Assembly: GCA_035534235.1 (NCBI GenBank)
Contig: DATLSH010000067.1
Coordinates: 1-48,722, forward strand
Direction: 5' to 3'
Length of the DNA stretch: 48,722 nt
DNA from: Bog-473 sp035534235
GTDB taxonomy: Bacteria > Actinomycetota > Acidimicrobiia > Acidimicrobiales > RAAP-2
Part shown: in pieces, positions 8,026 to 14,820 of the stretch
How the letters are laid out: the number at the start of each line of letters is the position of its first letter
Position numbering within the stretch: the first letter of the stretch is position 1
Made by a program: the position numbers and the translations under genes
Notes under the pieces: model-generated
Databases searched by the model: none
Seen by the model: the letters and a program-made list of their open reading frames with translations, nothing else
What the model was told of the DNA's origin: nothing

Positions 8026-8994
8026 ATGGCGATCGGAAAGGTGTGGGTCCTGGCCGAGGCGGGGGAAGGTGCCCCGACTCCGGTCACCCTGGAGCTGCTC
8101 AGCGAAGCCCGCAGCCTGGCCGGCACGGTCGAGGCGGTGGCCTGGGGGTCGGACACCGCCGCCAATGCGGCGACGCTGGGCGAGTACGGGGCCACCACCG
8201 TCTACGACGTGGGCGAACTGGGCGACGCGCTGCCCGGTGTCCCGGTGGCGGCGGCCATGGCGGCCCTCATCGAGGGCGGCAACGCGCCCGACGCCATACT
8301 GATCCCGGCCACCACCGACGGCCGCGACGTGGCGGGACGCCTCTCGGCCAAGTTGGACCGGCCGGTCCTGACCAACGTCACCGGGCTGGTGGCCGGGGAC
8401 GGACTTTCCAGCCAGCACCCCCTCTTCGGTGGCAGCCACATCGCCACGGCGCGGTTCACCGGTGCCGGCCCGGGACTCTTCGTCGTCCGGGCCAAGTCGT
8501 TCGCGGCGGAGCCGTCCGGCGGTGCAGCGGCCGCCGTGGTTGCCGCGCCCGCGCCCGATGCCGGGGCGACCAGCACGGCCCGGATCGTGCAGCGGCACGA
8601 GGAGGAGCGCAGCGGCCCCAAGCTCGACGAGGCAGCCGTGGTGGTCTCAGGGGGCCGGGGCCTGGGCGAGGCAGCCAACTACGCGCTCATTGAGCAGCTG
8701 GCCAAGTTGCTCAACGGCGCCGCCGGCGCCAGCCGTGCCATCGTCGACGCCGGGTGGGTGCCCTACTCCCATCAGGTGGGCCAGACGGGCAAGACGGTCA
8801 AGCCGACGGTGTACGTGGCCTGCGGAATTTCCGGGGCTACCCAGCACCTGGTGGGCATGAAGGGCTCCAAGAACATCATCGCCATCAACAAGGACCGCGA
8901 CGCCCCCATCTTCTCGGTGGCCGACCTGGGCATTGTGGGCGACGTGCACAAGGTGCTCCCGGCCCTGATAGAGGCGCTCAAGGCCAAGGGCTGA
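8026..8994 (+). CDS. etfA: Electron transfer flavoprotein alpha subunit
   Basis: 322 aa. N-terminal Rossmann-like domain, then the C-terminal FAD-binding domain: VVSGGRGLG, PYSHQVGQTGKTVKP, ACGISGATQHLVGMKGSK and INKDRDAPIFSVADLGIVGD, all standard EtfA signatures for FAD binding. Forms the heterodimer with EtfB directly upstream. Acyl-CoA dehydrogenases are not in this window, so partners lie elsewhere. Length and motifs indicate an intact gene. Confidence 0.93.
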   Translation: MAIGKVWVLAEAGEGAPTPVTLELLSEARSLAGTVEAVAWGSDTAANAATLGEYGATTVYDVGELGDALPGVPVAAAMAALIEGGNAPDAILIPATTDGRDVAGRLSAKLDRPVLTNVTGLVAGDGLSSQHPLFGGSHIATARFTGAGPGLFVVRAKSFAAEPSGGAAAAVVAAPAPDAGATSTARIVQRHEEERSGPKLDEAAVVVSGGRGLGEAANYALIEQLAKLLNGAAGASRAIVDAGWVPYSHQVGQTGKTVKPTVYVACGISGATQHLVGMKGSKNIIAINKDRDAPIFSVADLGIVGDVHKVLPALIEALKAKG

Positions 8995-9008
8995 GCGTTC
9001 TGGTCGAA

Positions 9009-9049
9009 CGGACCTGAGCCGTCCGCTTCGCATTCACCGGAGGGCGAAG
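9009..9049 (+). terminator. Overlapping hairpins downstream of etfA
   Basis: CGGAC (9009-9013) pairs with GTCCG (9021-9025) across a 7-nt loop, and CTTCGC (9026-9031) pairs with GCGAAG (9044-9049). Neither is followed by a strong T run. They lie between the convergent etfA and the winged-helix gene, where a terminator is expected. Confidence 0.35.
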
Positions 9050-9089
9050 GCGCGGTGTATGTCGCTGCGGCAGCGGCGAGATCCGCCGC

Positions 9090-9398
9090 CTACCCGGGCC
9101 GCTGCACGGGGAGCGCGTCCACGGTGGGTTTGATGAGTACCCGCAACAATTCTCCGACGGTCTGCTCCCGACCGACGTCCCCGCGCAGAGGGAGATGGTC
9201 CCGGATCTGGTACCTGTTTCGCCTGCCCTGCTTGTCCTTGACGACGTAGCCGGAAAGGGTCAGGTCGGTCACGATGGCGAAGGCGCTGCGCTCGGTGATC
9301 CCCAACGTGGTCGCGATGTCGCGCAAGCGCACCTCCGGGTCGTGGGCGATGCAGACCAGGACTCGGGCGTGGTTGGTGAGGAAGCCCCATTCGGACAT
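9090..9398 (-). CDS. Winged-helix (MarR-like) transcriptional regulator
   Basis: 102 aa from ATG at 9398 (MSEWGFLTNHARVLVCIA). The helix-turn-helix is RLRDIATTLGITERSAFAIVTDL, followed by a wing GYVVKDKQGRRNRYQI. Small actinobacterial proteins of this form are usually annotated as MarR-like or winged-helix proteins; ligand unknown. It has no effector domain beyond a short C-terminal tail. It is divergent from the DUF6458 gene, and a nested palindrome lies in between, suggesting autoregulation and control of the neighbour. A further start 30 bp upstream (9428) lies inside that palindrome and is less likely. Confidence 0.72.
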   Translation of the reverse strand: MSEWGFLTNHARVLVCIAHDPEVRLRDIATTLGITERSAFAIVTDLTLSGYVVKDKQGRRNRYQIRDHLPLRGDVGREQTVGELLRVLIKPTVDALPVQRPG

Positions 9399-9414
9399 GG
9401 ATCGAATATAGCCT

Positions 9415-9462
9415 GACTTTACTGGCATGAGCTTGCCAGTGTTACATATCTAGAGTAAAGTC
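9415..9462. promoter_or_regulatory. Nested inverted repeats in a divergent promoter region
   Basis: Outer arms GACTTTACT (9415-9423) and AGTAAAGTC (9454-9462) are perfect 9-bp inverted repeats. Inside them ACTGGCA (9421-9427) and TGCCAGT (9434-9440) form a perfect 7-bp pair. On the plus strand TTGCCA (9433-9438) and TAAAGT (9456-9461) are spaced 17 bp like -35 and -10 boxes, so the repeats would overlap a promoter. The likely binder is the adjacent winged-helix protein; this is inference. Confidence 0.55.
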
Positions 9463-9535
9463 TCAGATATTGAAGTTCAGCAGTAACCACTCGAACCCGA
9501 CATCAAGCCAGCTTTCAGAGAATGAGGTACAAGCA

Positions 9536-9796
9536 ATGGGTCTCGCCGGAATGGGTTTCAGCACCGTCTCGATCGCGGTGGGTGCCGTCTTGTACTGGGC
9601 GGTGACCGCGCAGGGACACGGTTTCCGATATACGACGGTGGGGGTCATCCTCATGGTTGTCGGAGCCATCGGCCTTGTCGTCTCGATGATCGTCTTCGGT
9701 GCGTCACGCCCCGCCGGGGCAAGCCGTCGCACCTATGACCGGCAAGCGATCGACTCCCAAGGTCGCGCGACAGCCGTGCACGAAGAAGTGCACTAA
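9536..9796 (+). CDS. DUF6458-type small membrane protein
   Basis: 86 aa from ATG at 9536, with GAGG 8 bp upstream; a longer TTG-initiated version from 9470 is possible. Two hydrophobic segments (about residues 6-24 and 36-56, GVILMVVGAIGLVVSMIVFG) separated by a short polar turn, then a hydrophilic tail. This two-helix pattern (MG-x-G...AVGAIL...GVILMVVGAIGL) is typical of DUF6458, a small actinobacterial inner-membrane family of unknown function. Often found near stress genes. The base composition is clearly less GC-rich than that of flanking genes. Confidence 0.72.
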   Translation: MGLAGMGFSTVSIAVGAVLYWAVTAQGHGFRYTTVGVILMVVGAIGLVVSMIVFGASRPAGASRRTYDRQAIDSQGRATAVHEEVH

Positions 9797-9803
9797 TCAG
9801 CGC

Positions 9804-9817
9804 CGGGCTCACGCCCG
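9804..9817 (+). terminator. Possible terminator after the DUF6458 gene
   Basis: CGGGC (9804-9808) and GCCCG (9813-9817) form a 5-bp stem with a TCAC loop, followed by ATGGTGATTTTGG with a short T run. It lies 8 bp after the DUF6458 stop codon. The stem is short, so support is modest. Confidence 0.35.
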
Positions 9818-9847
9818 ATGGTGATTTTGGAAGAAGCGTGTCTCTCA

Positions 9848-10033
9848 ATGCCAGCTAAATCAGCCCGATCCCGGCGAAACTACCTCTTGCTCCTTGAGCG
9901 CAAAGTGTCAATCGTCGCACTAGCCCTTGGAGCCGGTTACATGTTTGCCACGCACCGGCGGGATCAAAGATCGGTCTCCGATCAGCGCAAGAACGATGCT
10001 CGACGTCACCGGTCACCCGATCTCTCAGCATGA
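9848..10033 (+). CDS. Hypothetical small basic protein with one hydrophobic segment
   Basis: 61 aa from ATG at 9848. Strongly basic N-terminus (KSARSRRNY), then a hydrophobic stretch NYLLLLERKVSIVALALGAGY that could anchor it in the membrane, then a very polar tail rich in R, D and Q. I do not recognise a family. It lies between DUF6458 and CsbD-like genes in the lower-GC patch. It may equally be noncoding sequence; no strong ribosome-binding site is visible. Confidence 0.3.
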   Translation: MPAKSARSRRNYLLLLERKVSIVALALGAGYMFATHRRDQRSVSDQRKNDARRHRSPDLSA

Positions 10034-10092
10034 GCGACAGAGCCGCGGACCACCACATCGCAACGTAAGGCATCACCCGAAAGGACAGACAC

Positions 10093-10311
10093 ATGAGCAT
10101 CAGGAACAAGTTATCCAACATGCTCCAAGACCTCACAGGAAGAGGTAAAGAAGCAGTCGGTTCTGCGACCGGCAACAAGGAATTGGAGAACCAGGGCAAG
10201 GTTGACCAGACCAAGGCCGGGTTGAAGGACGCCGGTGAGAGCGTGAAGGACGCCGCGTCGAACGTGAAGGACGCCGCGTCGAACGTGAAGGACGCCATCA
10301 CCGCGACCTGA
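10093..10311 (+). CDS. CsbD-like stress protein
   Basis: 72 aa, acidic-basic, unstructured type. LSNMLQDLTGRGKEAVGSATGNKEL matches the CsbD family core (in Bacillus, a sigma-B-dependent general-stress protein of unknown mechanism). The C-terminus is two perfect VKDAASN heptads plus a third partial one, a LEA-like amphipathic repeat. ATG start with GAAAGGACA about 6 bp upstream. The gene is in the lower-GC patch next to DUF6458, which also suggests a stress role. Confidence 0.75.
   Translation: MSIRNKLSNMLQDLTGRGKEAVGSATGNKELENQGKVDQTKAGLKDAGESVKDAASNVKDAASNVKDAITAT
10243..10296 (+). repeat. 21-bp tandem repeat inside the CsbD-like gene
   Basis: The 21-bp unit beginning GTGAAGGACGCCGCG occurs at 10243-10263 and, base for base, at 10264-10284, followed by its first 12 bases at 10285-10296. 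The perfect identity suggests a recent slipped-strand duplication. It keeps frame and adds one heptad per copy. Confidence 0.9.
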
Positions 10312-10341
10312 CCTCTTCCCAAAGAGATCTGGCGAGCCGGT

Positions 10342-10368
10342 CCGGTGTCCCTACGGAGGGGGCACCGG
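10342..10368. terminator. Bidirectional hairpin between CsbD-like and TauE genes
   Basis: CCGGTGTCCC (10342-10351) pairs with GGGGCACCGG (10359-10368) over 10 bp with one T-G wobble and a 7-nt loop. It sits 30 bp after the CsbD-like stop and overlaps the stop codon of the convergent TauE gene. No T run follows, which is common in high-GC actinobacteria. Confidence 0.5.
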
Positions 10369-11238
10369 TTCGGCCTGCCACGGTTTGGCATAGGCCAGCC
10401 AGGTCACCCCGGTGCCCAGCAGGGTTGCGCAGAGGATCCAGCCGAGAGCCGTGGTCCCCACGCCGACGTACTTGAGGCCCGAGGCGAAAATCACGAACGT
10501 GATCACCGGTCGCACGTAGCGATCGGGAGCACGTGAGGAGAGGAACGACCCGATCAGCACGGCGGGCACGCTGCCGATGATCACCGAGGTGGTTACCGAC
10601 AACTCCACGTGCCCGAAGGCCAGAGCCCCGAGGGCGGCGGCCAGGGTCAGGGGGACGGCCTGGGTCAGGTCGGTTCCCACCAGCTGATTGGCGCCCAGCA
10701 TGGGGTAGAGGAAGAGGAGGAGGACGATCATGAGCGATCCCGAACCCACCGAGGTCATCCCGACGACGAAGCCCCCGATCATGCCGATGCCGACGGTGCG
10801 CGCCGGATGCACCACCAACTCGTGCACCATGGCCTGGCGCTTGTAGCCGCTGCGGCGGTCGAGCACATAGCGCAGGATCATGGCGGCGGCCCCTACCAAC
10901 AGGGCCGCGCCGAGGGTGATCTCCACGTTGTGCTGGGCGGCCGAGGAGGTCCCCAGCGCGTGGAGGACGTAGGAACCCAGGAAGGCCATGGGGACCGATC
11001 CGACGACCATCCAGCCGACCAGCCGGAAGTTCACCGTCTTCTGGGCCATGTGCACCGCCGCCCCAAGGGGGCGCATGACCACGGCGGCCACGAGGTCACT
11101 CGAAATGGCGGTCGAAGGCTTGACGCCGAAGATCAGGATCAACATGGGGGTCATCAAGGCCCCGCCGCCCGCTCCGGTCATGCCGACCAGGAAGCCGACG
11201 ACGGCGGAGCCGAGGACGATGTAGGGATTGACGTGCAC
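10351..11238 (-). CDS. TauE/SafE family sulfite/sulfonate-type exporter
   Basis: 295 aa polytopic membrane protein, about 8 helices in two repeated halves. Each half opens with the family glycine motif: VGFLVGMTGAGGGALMTPML near residue 10 and GFVVGMTSVGSGSLMIVLLL near residue 160. Family members move small anions such as sulfite, sulfoacetate or similar organosulfur compounds. Start GTG at 11238, with GGAGGA 4 bp upstream (tight). No sulfur-metabolism genes are adjacent, so substrate is open. An upstream inverted repeat may control it. Confidence 0.85.
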   Translation of the reverse strand: MHVNPYIVLGSAVVGFLVGMTGAGGGALMTPMLILIFGVKPSTAISSDLVAAVVMRPLGAAVHMAQKTVNFRLVGWMVVGSVPMAFLGSYVLHALGTSSAAQHNVEITLGAALLVGAAAMILRYVLDRRSGYKRQAMVHELVVHPARTVGIGMIGGFVVGMTSVGSGSLMIVLLLFLYPMLGANQLVGTDLTQAVPLTLAAALGALAFGHVELSVTTSVIIGSVPAVLIGSFLSSRAPDRYVRPVITFVIFASGLKYVGVGTTALGWILCATLLGTGVTWLAYAKPWQAEPVPPP

Positions 11239-11279
11239 GCATTCCTCCGAGTGGTCGCCGACGGCCTTCCATCGGCTTA

Positions 11280-11300
11280 ATCCTATAAAGTTGATAGGAT
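11280..11300. promoter_or_regulatory. 7-bp inverted repeat upstream of the TauE gene
   Basis: ATCCTAT (11280-11286) and ATAGGAT (11294-11300) are perfect arms around a 7-bp spacer, in an AT-rich island about 45 bp upstream of the TauE GTG. The form suits an ArsR/SmtB or similar dimeric repressor. TauE-type transporters are controlled by such repressors (BigR type) in some bacteria. No repressor gene is adjacent. Confidence 0.45.
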
Positions 11301-11303
11301 ATA

Positions 11304-12014
11304 TCAGATTAGTGGCCAAGGGTAGGGGGGCCACTCCCCGTCGTCGACCAATTCGGGTAGCGCCTGCAGTTCGCAGAGCCACGCCACCCGTTCGAGTGTG
11401 GCGGCCAGCTCGGGTGGGGTGAGGAGCGCGCGGAGGGTGGCCGATGGCTCGTCGCGCCCGAACCGCCGCAGCGCCTCGTGGTCCTCGGGCGCCAGCGGAG
11501 AGCCGCCGAAGTCCCAGATCACGGTGCGGAGCTTGTCGTGCTGGTTGAAACACAGGCCGTTGTCGATGGCCCAGAGGCGGCCTTCGGCCAGGAGGACGTG
11601 GCCGCTCTTGCGGTCGGCGTTGTTGGCCACCACGTCGAAGGCGCACAGCCGCCTGAGGGTGGGGTGCCACCGGGGGTCGGCACGCAAGGTGAAGTAGTGC
11701 GACGTGCCGTCCTCGTGCACGAAGCGCTGCACCGATCCCCGACCGAACGGCCCCTCGGAGCGCTCCACCGTCTCGGGGACCAGCCCCCAGCCCAGGCATT
11801 CCGAGAGCGCGTACGCCGCCACTTCACGACGGAAGAGGCCGCCGGGGAAGTCCCACAGGGGGCGCTCCCCCTGGGCCGGCTTGTACACGGCGAGGAGTTC
11901 GTCGCCCCCGAGCCGGCAGGTCACCAGCAAGGTGGCGTTGGAACTTCCGGCGATCCTCCCGTGCACCTCCATGTCGCCCTCGCGGAGGATCTTCTCCACG
12001 CCGTCGTCGGCCAC
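11304..12014 (-). CDS. SCO1664 family protein
   Basis: 236 aa. Contains a PI3/4-kinase-like core: LLAVYKPAQGERPLWDFP (nucleotide-binding lysine), FDVVANNADRKSGHVLL (catalytic-loop-like D and N) and WAIDNGLCFN (DxG/metal-ligand-like Asp). This matches the SCO1664-type family (M. tuberculosis Rv2133c), conserved but functionally uncharacterised. GTG start 6 bp after the DUF3090 stop; last of a three-gene operon with the phosphomutase-like protein and DUF3090, an order shared with Streptomyces and Mycobacterium. An actual kinase activity is inferred, not shown. Confidence 0.85.
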   Translation of the reverse strand: MADDGVEKILREGDMEVHGRIAGSSNATLLVTCRLGGDELLAVYKPAQGERPLWDFPGGLFRREVAAYALSECLGWGLVPETVERSEGPFGRGSVQRFVHEDGTSHYFTLRADPRWHPTLRRLCAFDVVANNADRKSGHVLLAEGRLWAIDNGLCFNQHDKLRTVIWDFGGSPLAPEDHEALRRFGRDEPSATLRALLTPPELAATLERVAWLCELQALPELVDDGEWPPYPWPLI

Positions 12015-12020
12015 CCCGGT

Positions 12021-12542
12021 TCAGGGGGCCGGTGGCCGGTGCCCGTTGGTGCGCGGGCAGTCATGGCCGGCCGGGTCCAGCGGGAGCGCGCAGAGCGGGC
12101 AGGGGGGCCGTCCGGCCTCCACCAACCGGGTGGCGTGAATGGCGAATGCCGCCGCCTGCTCACGCGAGAGGGCCACGCGCAGCACATGACCGGTTTCTTC
12201 CTGCTCTTCCTCGTCGTCGTCGACCGCTTCACCGACCTCTTCGAGGACCACGACGATCCGGTCCAGCTCCTCGTCGTAGGACACGCCGATGGTCCCCACC
12301 ACCCAGTCGGGGTCCTCGGTGCCATAGAAGGTCATTTCGTCGGGCAGATGGCCGGGCCGACCCAGCTCCTTGACTATGCGCCCGAGGTAGCCGGCCAGCA
12401 CCGCTATCTGCTGCTTCTCTACCTTGACCGTCGTCTCGACCAGGCCCTGGCGGCAATAGAAGAGGAAGAGGCGATGCCCTACCTCGCCGATGACCCCGAC
12501 GGTGCAGTGATCGGGTGTGTCGAAATCGAAGACGTCGCTCAT
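12021..12542 (-). CDS. DUF3090 family protein
   Basis: 173 aa, start ATG at 12542 overlapping the upstream gene's stop by 4 bp (ATGA). Begins MSDVFDFDTPDHCTVG and has an acidic middle (VDDDEEEQEE). The C-terminal CPLCALPLDPAGHDCPRTNGH carries a C-x2-C...H...C pattern, a likely zinc ribbon, seen in this family. Rv2134c-type. Function unknown; it is always next to the SCO1664-type and phosphomutase-like genes in actinobacteria, so the three may form one complex or pathway. Confidence 0.85.
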   Translation of the reverse strand: MSDVFDFDTPDHCTVGVIGEVGHRLFLFYCRQGLVETTVKVEKQQIAVLAGYLGRIVKELGRPGHLPDEMTFYGTEDPDWVVGTIGVSYDEELDRIVVVLEEVGEAVDDDEEEQEETGHVLRVALSREQAAAFAIHATRLVEAGRPPCPLCALPLDPAGHDCPRTNGHRPPAP

Positions 12543-13234
12543 GACAGTGCCAGCTCGCTCAGGCTCCCGGTGGAATTCATGCACAGCACGGCCGGCCCCA
12601 CACCGGTGAAGAGGAGGGCCGAGACGGAGCAGGGTGAGATCACCAGGCGCTGCATGAGGTCGAGCGGAACTCCGGCCGCCGCGGCCACGATCGCCTTTAT
12701 GGGATCGGCATGGGACACGGCGACGATCGACTGGCCCGGGTGGTCCGCCACCAGGCCGAGCACGGCGTCCATGCTGCGGGTGGACATTTCGGCGAAGGAC
12801 TCGCCACCGGGGAAGCGGAAACCGCTCGGCCAGCGCTGGACCGTGGGCCACTCCTTGGTCTTGTACAAGCGGGGCAGGGACTTCTCCGTCCAGTCGCCCA
12901 CGTCCGCCTCAATGAGCCCGCGCGCCGTCCGCACCCGGAGGCCGAGCGCGGCGGCGATGGGTGCCGCAGTCTCCCGGGTCCGCTCGAGCGGCGACGCGTA
13001 CACGGCTGAGGGGGGGTTCTCCAGGGCGGCGATGCGCTCGGCCACCAAGGCCGCCTGGGTCCGGCCCGCCTCGGCCAGGTGCAGGCCGGGGGCCCTCCCG
13101 GGGAGCGTCTTGCCGGTGGTCGGCGTCGTCCCGTGGCGCACCAGCAGGACCACGGTCGGCGGTACATTGGGCGGACCGTGCGGGGAGCGGCGCGACGCCG
13201 GGCGTGAGGGGGTGGGGCGGGCGGATGCGGGCAC
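12539..13234 (-). CDS. Histidine phosphatase family protein (MSMEG_4193-type phosphomutase-like)
   Basis: 231 aa from the furthest ATG. The core starts LLVRHGTTPTTGK with the catalytic RHG near residue 34, followed by YASPLERTRETAAPIA, IEADVGDWTEKSL and the second catalytic His in IVAVSHADPIKA. This is the Rv2135c/MSMEG_4193 branch. It opens the operon with DUF3090. The first 27 residues are rich in Pro/Arg and overlap the promoter zone of the divergent UDG gene, so GTG at 13153 (V28) may be the true start. Substrate unknown. Confidence 0.82.
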   Translation of the reverse strand: MPASARPTPSRPASRRSPHGPPNVPPTVVLLVRHGTTPTTGKTLPGRAPGLHLAEAGRTQAALVAERIAALENPPSAVYASPLERTRETAAPIAAALGLRVRTARGLIEADVGDWTEKSLPRLYKTKEWPTVQRWPSGFRFPGGESFAEMSTRSMDAVLGLVADHPGQSIVAVSHADPIKAIVAAAAGVPLDLMQRLVISPCSVSALLFTGVGPAVLCMNSTGSLSELALS

Positions 13235-13259
13235 GAAAGCCCATCGTAGGCTCTGCGCC

Positions 13260-13958
13260 GTGGCGCTGAACCAAGGGGAATCGGACGCGTTGGCGGCGCT
13301 CCAGCGGGAAGTGTGCGAGTGCCGCCGCTGCCCGCGGCTCGTCCGGTGGCGGGAGGAGGTGGCCCTGACCAGGCGCGCCTCCTACGCCGCGGAGGAATAC
13401 TGGGGCCGCGGCGTGCCGGGCTTCGGCGACCCGGCGGCCCACCTGGTCATCGTCGGCCTGGCGCCGGCCGCCCACGGGGCAAACCGCACCGGCCGGATGT
13501 TCACGGGCGACCGTTCCGGGGACTGGCTCTTTGCCGCCCTGCACCGGGCCGGGTACGCCTCGCAGCCCACCAGCGTCTCGCGGCGCGACGGCCTGACTCT
13601 CACCGGTGCGTACGTCACGGCGGCCGTGCACTGCGCGCCACCGGGCAACAAGCCCGAACCGGATGAACGGTCGGCCTGCGCGCCTTTCCTGGCCCGCGAA
13701 CTGGCCCTGCTCGGGGGTGTCCAGGTGGTGGTGGCCCTCGGCCAGATCGCCTGGAACGCCCTCGCCGCGCATTTCAGGCTGCGGCCCCGGCCCGCCTTCG
13801 CGCATCTGGCCGAGTGCCCGCTCCCGGGCGGGCGCACGTTGGTGGGGTCGTACCACCCGAGCCAGCAGAACACGTTCACCGGCAAGCTGACGGAGCCCAT
13901 GTTCGATGCCGTGTTCACCCGGGCCCGCCGTATCGGCGCTCAGGACACCAGGTCGTAG
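13260..13958 (+). CDS. Uracil-DNA glycosylase, family 5 (UDGb)
   Basis: 232 aa from GTG at 13260. Removes uracil (and in family 5 also hypoxanthine or ethenocytosine) from DNA. Motif A GLAPAAHGANRTGRMFTG is the family 5 form (family 4 has GEAPG), and motif B is YHPSQQNTFTGKL. Cysteines in REVCECRRCP plus later ones (HCAPP, SACAPF) suit the [4Fe-4S] cluster of families 4/5. It is divergent from the phosphomutase-like gene and overlaps the end of the convergent APH-like gene by 19 bp. Confidence 0.88.
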   Translation: MALNQGESDALAALQREVCECRRCPRLVRWREEVALTRRASYAAEEYWGRGVPGFGDPAAHLVIVGLAPAAHGANRTGRMFTGDRSGDWLFAALHRAGYASQPTSVSRRDGLTLTGAYVTAAVHCAPPGNKPEPDERSACAPFLARELALLGGVQVVVALGQIAWNALAAHFRLRPRPAFAHLAECPLPGGRTLVGSYHPSQQNTFTGKLTEPMFDAVFTRARRIGAQDTRS

Positions 13959-14797
13959 AGGAGGCGGTAGAAGCGGATGCGGTCGGCGTCGGCTGCAATG
14001 CCGTAGCTCTGGTAGAAGAGTTGCTCGAACTCCTCTCCGAAATTCCACCCCACACTCCAGCCCCCGATGGAGATGTCCCACCAACGATCGGCCACGCCCA
14101 GCTCACCGAGGTCGACATAGCCGGTCACTGCGCCATCGGTGAGCAGCACGTTCGGTGGGCAGTAGTCGCCATGGCAGACCACAAGGTCCTCCGACCCCGG
14201 TGCCTCCGCCCGCAGCCGGTCCAGGGCGGAAGCAGGCGTGAGGCCCGCGTGTTCGCTATGGAGACCCTCCACATTGATGTCGCCGGTCTCCACGCGGATG
14301 CGCACGTGCTCAAGGGCCCGCTCTATGTCGAAGCGGAAGGGGCACCACTCCTCGCCGACGGCGCCGTGGATCGCAGCCAGACCGCGGCCCAGCGCCTCCA
14401 CCAGGCGGGGCACCTCGCGGCGCCAGACCGGGTCGGTGGCGTCGCGCCCGGGCAGACCCTGGGTGACGAGGACGGTGCTCTCCCCGACCGCCTCCAGGGC
14501 GACCACGGTGGGCACCGGGAGGTAGGCCGCGGCCCACACCATCCGTTCGGCCTCGGCACGCAGGCTGGGATATCGTTCCGCGCCATCGACCTTGGCGAAG
14601 CGCACCGACCCGTCGGGGTGGGTGAGGCGCCAGGTGGTGACCCCGGGGACGAGCTGATAGGCGAGCGTGGCCGTCCAGCCGGGAGCCAGGTGGACCAGGG
14701 CGGGGGGCGGTCGTGTCGCGCCGGGGTAGGGGAGCGGGGCCGGGGGCACCGCACCGCAGGGTAGGTGAACCGGCCCGGTGAGAACATCTACCCTCAA
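13940..14797 (-). CDS. APH-like phosphotransferase (aminoglycoside phosphotransferase family)
   Basis: 285 aa. Protein-kinase-like fold: catalytic loop VVCHGDYCPPNVLL and metal-binding GYVDLGELGVADRWWDI, a form close to APH(3')-type enzymes, with an N-terminal lobe around RFAKVDG and an ERMVWA helix. Real substrate could be an aminoglycoside or a metabolite; resistance is not shown. The TTG start at 14797 gives a proline-rich leader; an internal GTG about 15 codons in is possible. Tail overlaps the UDG gene by 19 bp. Confidence 0.78.
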   Translation of the reverse strand: MRVDVLTGPVHLPCGAVPPAPLPYPGATRPPPALVHLAPGWTATLAYQLVPGVTTWRLTHPDGSVRFAKVDGAERYPSLRAEAERMVWAAAYLPVPTVVALEAVGESTVLVTQGLPGRDATDPVWRREVPRLVEALGRGLAAIHGAVGEEWCPFRFDIERALEHVRIRVETGDINVEGLHSEHAGLTPASALDRLRAEAPGSEDLVVCHGDYCPPNVLLTDGAVTGYVDLGELGVADRWWDISIGGWSVGWNFGEEFEQLFYQSYGIAADADRIRFYRLLYDLVS

Positions 14798-14820
14798 ACC
14801 GACGCCGAGGGAGGGATGGA

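Noticed and set aside
13940..14797. Calling the APH-like gene an aminoglycoside resistance gene
   Set aside because: Motifs define the fold and catalytic loop, but family members phosphorylate many metabolites and there is no resistance context.
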